6,487 bases of DNA, taken from assembly GCA_023422735.1 (NCBI GenBank), contig JAFAGL010000095.1, positions 1 to 6,487 on the forward strand, written 5' to 3'. The notes under the pieces are model-generated. The model made no database searches, was not told the origin of the DNA, and was given only the letters and a program-made list of their open reading frames with translations. The stretch comes from Pseudomonadota bacterium. GTDB lineage: Bacteria; Pseudomonadota; Alphaproteobacteria; Rhizobiales; Rhizobiaceae. The position numbers were made by a program, and so were the translations under genes. Shown piece by piece: positions 1 to 5,433 of the stretch. Position 1 is the stretch's first letter. Each line of letters starts with the position of its first letter.

Positions 1-1141
1 CGAGATATGGAAAATAAACCCTGCTTTCCGGAAGCGGAAACACGACAAACTTGCCGAGGATTCCAAGTACTGACGCGGCGAGCAGAACCACCGTGACACC
101 TTGGCGTGGAATTCGGACGGCTCGCAGCAAGGCCAGCCAGAAGAACAGCAGGCCAAGAAATAAAGTCAGCCAGTGATGAAAGCGAAATGAACTGGTAACA
201 CCGCGCACCAGACCTTCCAGATAGGCAGTTACTGAAAATGCTGGGTGGAAGCCGCGCATGTCGTTCTGAATCTCGACATTGGTGAAGTAATAATGCGTCC
301 ACCAACCCGGATGGTCACCGGCCTGCGACACCGGGAAATACGCTATCACTGCCAATATGAATGCCGTTAGCACCGGCGTTATCCGTCCTCCGAACGCCGC
401 CGAAGCGAGCACGAGTGCAAACAGATAGATGATCATATCGGTGCGCGTCAGAAAGCCGATGAAAAGCAGCGGAACCGCCCACCAGTCGCGCCCCGAGCGC
501 AGGAAATACACGCCAAGGATCATCACTGCAGAACCCATCAGATCCGGCATCGCGAGTTGCGCCATCGTCAAAAACGAACCGAGCAGCAAAAGCGGTATTA
601 AAAGAAACGCTGCCTGCATAAGGTTGGCAAGGCGCAGCCAGGCGAACAGGGTTGCGCCAATCACCAGGATCCCCAAAGTGTTGATCCACTGGGTGACCTG
701 GACATATCCGATGATCGGCCCAAGCTCGCGGATCAGCATCGTGTAGGCGATCTTCACGCGATAAAATACCAGCTGCGAATGGAAGAAATCCGGATTGGCA
801 TATTGTGCAATCTGATAATCATTGGCGCTTGTCAGAAAGCGGAACTGGTCCGGGCTCGCACCAGCCTGCATCATTGCCCAAACGGTGCGATGCAATTCGG
901 CCGGGTCGGTGACGTTGTTTTCCAGCGCAATCGCCAGATATGGCGCCATGTCCCAATTATATTCCGGATGCCAGAACGGAACCACAGCAAGCGCCAAGGT
1001 GAACAGAACGAGCGCGACAGCACCGGCAATCGCCGTGAAGCGGTACGTCAAAATTGCTCGCAGGACAGTGTCGCAAAGATTCACGACGCTTCCTGCAAAG
1101 CGCCGAACCGCGCCATTTGCCTCAAATTCAGAAACAGCCAT
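1..1141 (-). CDS. Multi-pass membrane protein, probable GT-C-type glycosyltransferase (C-terminus cut by window)
   Basis: An open frame starts at ATG 1141-1139 and runs 380 codons without a stop to the left edge, so only the N-terminal part is visible. The start lies 10 nt after the aminotransferase stop, and a purine-rich GAGGGCAGG stretch upstream can serve as a ribosome binding site. After about 35 cytoplasmic residues comes a hydrophobic helix (about 36-56), then a long polar loop (about 57-145) containing NWDMAPYL at 62-69. Further hydrophobic segments lie at about 153-168, 174-195, 200-214, 221-247, 254-270, 324-341 and 349-368, with FLTRTD at 230-235 and PESRVYFPY at 371-379. An early helix, an acidic residue in the first large periplasmic loop, an R-x-D in a later loop and an R-Y-P motif are typical of polyprenyl-phosphate-sugar-dependent GT-C transferases. 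The presumed role is transfer of the lipid-linked sugar made by the upstream genes to an acceptor outside the inner membrane. The GT-C assignment is inferred from topology and context; I recognise no specific subfamily. Another kind of polytopic protein remains possible. Confidence 0.72.
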   Translation of the reverse strand, partial: MAVSEFEANGAVRRFAGSVVNLCDTVLRAILTYRFTAIAGAVALVLFTLALAVVPFWHPEYNWDMAPYLAIALENNVTDPAELHRTVWAMMQAGASPDQFRFLTSANDYQIAQYANPDFFHSQLVFYRVKIAYTMLIRELGPIIGYVQVTQWINTLGILVIGATLFAWLRLANLMQAAFLLIPLLLLGSFLTMAQLAMPDLMGSAVMILGVYFLRSGRDWWAVPLLFIGFLTRTDMIIYLFALVLASAAFGGRITPVLTAFILAVIAYFPVSQAGDHPGWWTHYYFTNVEIQNDMRGFHPAFSVTAYLEGLVRGVTSSFRFHHWLTLFLGLLFFWLALLRAVRIPRQGVTVVLLAASVLGILGKFVVFPLPESRVYFPYL

Positions 1142-1151
1142 CTGCCTGCCC

Positions 1152-2585
1152 TCAGCCCATCTGGCTTTTGACGAAATCCTTGACAATCGCAACGATGCCG
1201 CGCCCAAGCAGCGCATCGAGCGCCGCAATGAAGATGTCGACATCTTCACGGCTGCAGATCAGTGGCGGTTCTAGGCGGATCACATTACGATTATATTCGG
1301 TGAAGGCGACCAGCACGTCATAATCGCGCAGAAGAAGCGCGCCCACGAAGCCCGACAATGAGCCTTTCAGCTTGTCGTCCAGCACGGACACGACAGGCCG
1401 CAGCACCATCGGCAAGGTCTGGCTGAAGTCCTGGAATTCTAGGCCGATCATCAGGCCCTGCCCGCGCACATCCTTGATGATCTTGGGATATTTGGCGTGC
1501 AAGGCCTGAAGCTGCTGCAACAGATAGGCGCCGGTCTCGGCTGCATTGTCGATCAGGCGCTCATCATAAAGCACATTGAGGGCCTCGATGGATGTGACGC
1601 AGGCCTCGCCCATGCCGCCAAAGGTGGCGGGCGCGTGGATCATCGCGGTTTTCGGCGTGCCATAGGCCTTCATGAAAACGTCGCGGCGCGCGATCATCGC
1701 GCCCATCGCCGTCTTGCCGCCGCCAAGCGACTTGGCCAGCGCAGTCACGTCCGGCACGACGCCATGATGCTCGAAAGCATAGAACCTACCGGTCCGGCCA
1801 TAGCCGCACTGCACCTCGTCGGCGACCCAAAGCACGCCGTACTTGTCGCAAAGCGCGCGCAGTTTCTGCCAGAACTCCGTCGGCGCGGTGATGATGCCGC
1901 CGCCGCCCTGCACCGTTTCCAGCACGATGGCGCCGATCGCGGGATCATTCTGAAAAGTGCGTTCGATCGCGCCGATATCGCCGAATGGCACACGCGTGGT
2001 GTTGTCGGTCAGCTTGAATTCGCCGCGATAAAGCTGGCCATCGGTGATGGCGAGGACACCCTTTGTTTTGCCGTGAAAGGAATTCTCGGCGTAAACGACC
2101 TTCGGTCTTTTCGGCCCGGCGGCACGCTCGGCGAGCTTCACCGCCGCTTCCATCGCCTCCGACCCCGACGAGCCGAGAAACACCATGTCGAGATCGCCCG
2201 GCGAGCAGGCTGCGAGATTATGGGTCAGCGCGGCCTGATATTGCGACATGAAGGCGATCGCGATTTCGTGGCGCTTTTCTTCTTGGAACTTCTGGCGAGC
2301 TGCCAGCAGGCGCGGATGGTTGTGACCAAAAGCCAGCGACCCAAAACCGCCAAAGAAATCAAGGATTTTGCGGCCGTTCTGATCAATATAGAACATGCCC
2401 TCGGCGCGCTCGACCTTGATCTTGTGAAAGCCAAGCAGTTTCAAGAAATGAAGCTGGCCGGGGTTCATATGCGCCTTGAAAAGATCGGTCATGCGGGCGA
2501 CATCCATCGCCTTCGCATCATCGACGCTCATGAGGTTCGGGCGGCTTACAACCGCGCGGGCGATTTCGACTGCAGTGTCACTCAT
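1152..2585 (-). CDS. Class III PLP-dependent aminotransferase
   Basis: This 477-residue cytoplasmic enzyme belongs to the ornithine/4-aminobutyrate-type (class III, fold type I) aminotransferases. Visible landmarks are the phosphate-binding GSSGSEAMEAA at 138-148, SFHGKTKG at 169-176, ETVQGGGG at 223-230, the cofactor aspartate in ADEVQCGYGRTG (D256), the Schiff-base lysine in ALAKSLGGG (K285), TFGG at 321-324 and the carboxylate-binding arginine in VIRLEPP (R437). All catalytic positions are intact. It is longer than the usual 400-430 residues, because of an N-terminal extension of about 45 residues and an insertion around 385-415. The ATG overlaps the stop of the upstream SDR (ATGA), and a GGGGGCG stretch just before it gives a plausible ribosome binding site. 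Class III enzymes usually aminate aldehydes or terminal ketones with an amino acid as donor. In this operon the acceptor may be an oxidised sugar. The true substrate is unknown. A hopanoid-type (HpnO-like) or general omega-aminotransferase is the main alternative. Confidence 0.93.
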   Translation of the reverse strand: MSDTAVEIARAVVSRPNLMSVDDAKAMDVARMTDLFKAHMNPGQLHFLKLLGFHKIKVERAEGMFYIDQNGRKILDFFGGFGSLAFGHNHPRLLAARQKFQEEKRHEIAIAFMSQYQAALTHNLAACSPGDLDMVFLGSSGSEAMEAAVKLAERAAGPKRPKVVYAENSFHGKTKGVLAITDGQLYRGEFKLTDNTTRVPFGDIGAIERTFQNDPAIGAIVLETVQGGGGIITAPTEFWQKLRALCDKYGVLWVADEVQCGYGRTGRFYAFEHHGVVPDVTALAKSLGGGKTAMGAMIARRDVFMKAYGTPKTAMIHAPATFGGMGEACVTSIEALNVLYDERLIDNAAETGAYLLQQLQALHAKYPKIIKDVRGQGLMIGLEFQDFSQTLPMVLRPVVSVLDDKLKGSLSGFVGALLLRDYDVLVAFTEYNRNVIRLEPPLICSREDVDIFIAALDALLGRGIVAIVKDFVKSQMG

Positions 2586-3583
2586 GATTTCGCCCCCGTT
2601 TCAGATGTCGTGCCGTTCTTCTTTGCCCGATATTCGGTATAAGCCGCGATCAGCATGTCCTCATCGCGATATTGCGGAACCCAGCCCAGATCCCGCTTCC
2701 CCTTTGAGACATCGAGCACGCATTCTTCGTCTGCGATGAGATATTGCTCCGGGTCCATCAAGGGCATGTTGAGCCGGTCGAGAAGATCCAGCGTGCGCTT
2801 GACGGCCCAGCCGGGTGTGGGAACGAGAATGGATTTCGAGCCCGCATGCTTGATGAGATCGCCAAGCAGCTTTTTTACGGGCGGCGGGTTGAGCGAGCCA
2901 AGATTATAGGCCTCGTTCGGCGCGCCGGCCTTCCAGGCGAGCCTTGCCGCTTCGGCACAATCAAAAACAGAGATGAACTGATACGGGTTCTTGCCCGAGC
3001 CGATCATCGGCACGGGCAGGTTTGCGTCGATCAGCTTGAAGAGTTTTTCGAGAATTCCGAGCCGCCCGGGACCAATGATCAGGCGCGGACGGAACAAGGA
3101 AATATCCATGCCGCGCTCACGCCACTCAGCTGCGAGCTCCTCTGTCTTCCACTTCGACAGGCCGTATTCGCCCAGCGGCGCGACGGGATGATCCTCGGTC
3201 ATCGGGGTGGTGACTGTGTGACCGTAGATCATGTCGGTGGTGAAATGAACGAGCCGGGCCGCACCCGCCTTGTCCATCGCCTCGATGATGTTCTGCGTTC
3301 CGAAGTAGTTCACCGGAAAGAAGAAATCATGCCGCTTGGCGCGCACCTGAAGGGGCGACAACATCTTGGCTGACAGGTTGTAGACCATATCGTCAGCCTT
3401 GAGCCCGATGCCTGCAACCGATGCCTTGTCCGTCACATCGCAATGGACATGCTGCACGGCGCCGTAATGCGTCAGCGCGCTTTTCGCGATGTCTGCGACG
3501 ATGACCTCCTCCCCTTCGGCCTGGAGGCTTGGTGCAAGGTGACGGCCGACGAAACCATCGCCCCCGAAAATGATATGCCTCAT
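2582..3583 (-). CDS. NAD-dependent epimerase/dehydratase family protein (extended SDR)
   Basis: This 333-residue protein is an extended short-chain dehydrogenase/reductase of the nucleotide-sugar epimerase/dehydratase type. The Rossmann glycine motif GGDGFVG is at 7-13 (G7, G10, G13). An aspartate follows the second strand (D31), which favours NAD over NADP. The active site shows FTTD at 114-117 and the YxxxK pair Y140/K144 in EYGLSKWKTEE, with FRPRLIIGPG at 164-173 forming the substrate-side region. Length and motif order are normal for the family. Its ATG overlaps the stop of the SMR-like gene and its stop overlaps the aminotransferase start, both as ATGA, so the three are probably translationally coupled. 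Only a weak purine-rich stretch precedes the start. Members epimerise, dehydrate, reduce or oxidise sugars, often nucleotide-linked. Here a lipid-linked or nucleotide pentose is plausible. It is not a classical short SDR of the DprE2 type, so it cannot simply be called the second half of the DprE1/DprE2 epimerase. The substrate is unassigned. Confidence 0.9.
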   Translation of the reverse strand: MRHIIFGGDGFVGRHLAPSLQAEGEEVIVADIAKSALTHYGAVQHVHCDVTDKASVAGIGLKADDMVYNLSAKMLSPLQVRAKRHDFFFPVNYFGTQNIIEAMDKAGAARLVHFTTDMIYGHTVTTPMTEDHPVAPLGEYGLSKWKTEELAAEWRERGMDISLFRPRLIIGPGRLGILEKLFKLIDANLPVPMIGSGKNPYQFISVFDCAEAARLAWKAGAPNEAYNLGSLNPPPVKKLLGDLIKHAGSKSILVPTPGWAVKRTLDLLDRLNMPLMDPEQYLIADEECVLDVSKGKRDLGWVPQYRDEDMLIAAYTEYRAKKNGTTSETGAKS

Positions 3584-4002
3584 TGGCTTGTCTCGCTGGA
3601 TGGAGCCTCGATTGCAGGCGCAACCTCATGCCCGCTGCCGCCTTGCGCGATCAGGATCGTGCCGACGCAAATCGCGGCAATGCCCGCAATACGCCATGCG
3701 TTGAGATCTTCGCGGAAAACGAAATAGGCGAATACGGCGACCGCCACGTAAGCGAGACTGAGAAACGGATAGGCGAAAGACAGTTCCACCTTCGACAGGA
3801 CGAACAGATGCGACGCCATCGAAATCACGAAAGTGCACAGGCCGAGGAATATCCACGGGCTGAAAACGATCTGCAGGATCTTGAGAACAGGGTTCACGCC
3901 CGCAAAGGATAGCGGCCCGAGCGACATCATTCCATGCTTCAGCATCAGCTGTGCCGCAGCATTGGTGAGCACCGTGAACAGAATGAAGCCCATATATTTC
4001 AT
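3580..4002 (-). CDS. Small four-helix SMR/EamA-like membrane protein, probable lipid-linked sugar flippase subunit
   Basis: This 140-residue protein has four predicted membrane helices (about 2-21, 48-68, 73-96 and 103-120), followed by a polar tail of about 20 residues. The pattern N14-AAAQ-LMLKHG in helix 1, SFAYPFLSLAYV at 75-86, and FREDLNAWRIAGIAAICVG at 96-114 are typical of the ArnE/ArnF-like branch of the small multidrug resistance/EamA superfamily. That branch is thought to flip undecaprenyl-phosphate aminoarabinose. Residue 14 is Asn, so the membrane-embedded Glu that defines EmrE-type drug antiporters is absent, which argues against a drug pump. The chosen ATG follows a TGGGGGC stretch by a few bases; Met4 is an alternative start. 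The stop overlaps the next ATG by ATGA. Lying between genes for a lipid-linked sugar and a membrane transferase, it most likely moves the polyprenyl-phosphate sugar across the inner membrane, perhaps as a homodimer or with an unseen partner. The transport role is inferred. Confidence 0.85.
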   Translation of the reverse strand: MKYMGFILFTVLTNAAAQLMLKHGMMSLGPLSFAGVNPVLKILQIVFSPWIFLGLCTFVISMASHLFVLSKVELSFAYPFLSLAYVAVAVFAYFVFREDLNAWRIAGIAAICVGTILIAQGGSGHEVAPAIEAPSSETSQ

Positions 4003-4098
4003 GCAAGCCCCCAGATTCCGCTTTTAAAGCAGAAGATCAAATCGCCTCATAATCAAAAGGAGAAAATTTGAAATACTTCCTTTGTTTATATCGCGTTT
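4003..4098 (-). other. 96-bp AT-rich intergenic gap, the only sizeable non-coding stretch
   Basis: This gap separates the DprE1-like gene from the SMR-like gene, while the other four junctions are overlaps or a 10-nt gap. It is clearly richer in A and T than its surroundings and contains the palindrome at 4016-4034. Read on the minus strand it has TATAAA-like and TTGATT-like words, but I could not pair them into a convincing -35/-10 promoter with proper spacing. A 5-bp GC stem (AGCGC/GCGCT, 4105-4118) lies over the end of the upstream coding region. It is followed by only three T residues, so it is not a good intrinsic terminator. The gap could hold an internal promoter, an RNA-processing site or the scar of a lost gene. 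Confidence 0.5.
4016..4034. promoter_or_regulatory. Near-perfect 19-bp palindrome upstream of the SMR-like gene
   Basis: The sequence TTCCGCTTTTAAAGCAGAA is symmetric around position 4025, with 8 of 9 base pairs matching and a single mismatch (4019/4031). It ends 14 bp before the ATG of the SMR-like gene, next to the presumed ribosome binding site. The length and the dyad symmetry without a spacer are compatible with a dimeric repressor operator. As RNA, the central bases could not all pair, because the loop would be too tight. I do not recognise it as the site of a named regulator, and chance occurrence in AT-rich DNA is possible. Confidence 0.3.
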
Positions 4099-5433
4099 TT
4101 AAAGAGCGCCTGAGCGCTTGGTTGGTGATAGGCTCAAGGCTGTGCGCCGCCAGAAATCCGAAAGGAAAACCGGATCGCGCAAGGCTTCCAGCGCGCCCCA
4201 GTTGGGGAATGATCGCGCAAAGGTTTCCGGCGCCATACGGGCATCCTTGTAAGGGTTGATCGCACCACCTGCATCGAGCGCAATCGCATCCAGCCGGTCA
4301 AACAGGCTGTGCGTGACGCTTCCCTTGTCTGGAAAATCCAGTGTCAGCGTGTAGCCTGGCCTTGGAAAAGACAGCAGCCCCGGCGAAGGCATCGTCCCGA
4401 AGCGCTTCAAGACTGTCAGGAAAGACGCGTGTCCGGCCTGTCGCGCTTCAGCCAACAAGAGAGGCACAATTTCCCGCGCAGCCTCTTCCGGCACCACGCT
4501 TTGGTGTTGCAGAAGGCCGTTCGGGCCGTAAAGGCGGTTCCAGTTGCGCACACCGTCCAGTGGGAAGAAGAACTGCTGATACGGCACGCTGGACTGCGGT
4601 TTGCGCGCCTGCATCCAGTAATAGGCGCGGTTGAAAAGCTTCAGAAACGGTGTGGAAAGCAGATTGCACGGCGGCTGAAACGGCACTGAAAGACGCCTGC
4701 CCGGCCGATCTGCCCGAAACTCGTTGTCTGCGGCGTGATTGCCAGCTAGCAGGACGCCCCGCCCGGATCTTGCGCCGCCAGCCAGCTGGTCGATCCAGGC
4801 GACGGCGTAGTAATTTGCGCGATCGACTTCCGGCGCGAGATCGAAATATTCGCCAAGCGTATCGAATGGCGTCGCACTCTGTTCGACGGCGAGCGACCCG
4901 ATACGCATGAGGCGGATCGTGGCGGAAAGGATCAGGCCGGTCAGCCCCATGCCCCCGATGGTTGCGGCAAACAGGTCCGGTTCGCTTGCTGCGCTGCACT
5001 GGTGGATGACCCCATCCGAACGCAGCAATGTCAGCATCTCGACATGGCAACCGAAACTGCCCGCGAGGTGGTGGTTCTTGCCGTGGATATCATTGGCGAT
5101 GGCCCCGCCAAGGGTGACAAACTGCGTGCCGGGAACCACGGCGGGAAACCAGCCGTCAACCGCGACATGTGCAATCACGTCCGACAGGAGAATACCCGCA
5201 TCCGCGGTCAACAACCCGGAGTCGGGATCAAATTCAGTGATCTGGTTCCAGGCTTGCATATCGATCAGCCGACCCGCGCCGTTCAGGCAGCTGTCGCCAT
5301 AGGAGCGGCCATTGCCGTAAGTGAGAAGCGAACCTGGCGCGGCGTCGCCGTTTTTCAGCAAGGCGATGCCCGATTGCGGTGCGATGGCCTCATTCCAGAC
5401 CCTTGGCAAACCGAAACTGCGCCGCTTGATCAT
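4099..5433 (-). CDS. dprE1: FAD-linked oxidoreductase, DprE1-like (polyprenylphosphoryl-ribose 2'-oxidase family)
   Basis: This 444-residue protein is a vanillyl-alcohol-oxidase-type flavoenzyme closely resembling mycobacterial DprE1 (461 residues), which oxidises the 2'-hydroxyl of decaprenylphosphoryl-beta-D-ribose. The FAD-binding part shows TYGNGRSYGDSCLNG at 38-52, VPGTQFVTLGGAIANDIHGK at 100-119 (with H117), NHHLAGSFG at 120-128 and GGMGLTGLI at 160-168. The substrate domain keeps WNRLYGPNGLLQHQ at 298-311, the lysine of VLKRFG (K343), and the active-site lysine of PYKDAR (K396, equivalent to K418 of the mycobacterial enzyme). The position matching Cys387, the covalent target of benzothiazinones, is Thr364 in PGYTLTLDFP. 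These alignments were made by eye from memory of the mycobacterial sequence. The ATG overlaps the stop of the UbiA gene (ATGA), and the upstream ribosome site is weak, which suggests coupling. Predicted role: cytoplasmic or membrane-associated oxidation of a polyprenyl-phosphate pentose. No covalent-flavin motif was identified. The exact sugar is not proven. Confidence 0.93.
   Translation of the reverse strand: MIKRRSFGLPRVWNEAIAPQSGIALLKNGDAAPGSLLTYGNGRSYGDSCLNGAGRLIDMQAWNQITEFDPDSGLLTADAGILLSDVIAHVAVDGWFPAVVPGTQFVTLGGAIANDIHGKNHHLAGSFGCHVEMLTLLRSDGVIHQCSAASEPDLFAATIGGMGLTGLILSATIRLMRIGSLAVEQSATPFDTLGEYFDLAPEVDRANYYAVAWIDQLAGGARSGRGVLLAGNHAADNEFRADRPGRRLSVPFQPPCNLLSTPFLKLFNRAYYWMQARKPQSSVPYQQFFFPLDGVRNWNRLYGPNGLLQHQSVVPEEAAREIVPLLLAEARQAGHASFLTVLKRFGTMPSPGLLSFPRPGYTLTLDFPDKGSVTHSLFDRLDAIALDAGGAINPYKDARMAPETFARSFPNWGALEALRDPVFLSDFWRRTALSLSPTKRSGAL

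Noticed and set aside
315..689. A 124-codon minus-strand frame
   Set aside because: It is a shifted frame inside the membrane protein that starts at 1141. The hydrophobic helices and continuous frame of the latter are far more gene-like.
1497..2642. A 381-codon open frame on the plus strand
   Set aside because: It lies exactly antisense to the aminotransferase, whose catalytic motifs are complete. Its translation is rich in His, Arg and Ala without family motifs, as expected for a shadow frame in GC-rich DNA.
2744..3373. A 209-codon plus-strand frame opposite the SDR gene
   Set aside because: Antisense shadow: no recognisable domain, and the opposite strand encodes intact Rossmann and YxxxK motifs.
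4105..4118. Small GC hairpin (AGCGC/GCGCT with a 4-nt loop) at the end of the DprE1-like gene, as a terminator
   Set aside because: The stem is only 5 bp, sits in coding sequence and is followed by just three T residues before an A run, so it is too weak for an intrinsic terminator.
4068..4259. A 63-codon plus-strand frame beginning in the intergenic gap
   Set aside because: It mostly runs antisense to the end of the DprE1-like gene and has no recognisable domain or homologous motif. The AGGAG-like stretch upstream alone is not enough to call a gene.
4448..5050. A 200-codon minus-strand frame inside the DprE1-like gene
   Set aside because: An Arg/Ser/Ala-rich shifted frame within a gene whose own frame carries all DprE1 motifs.
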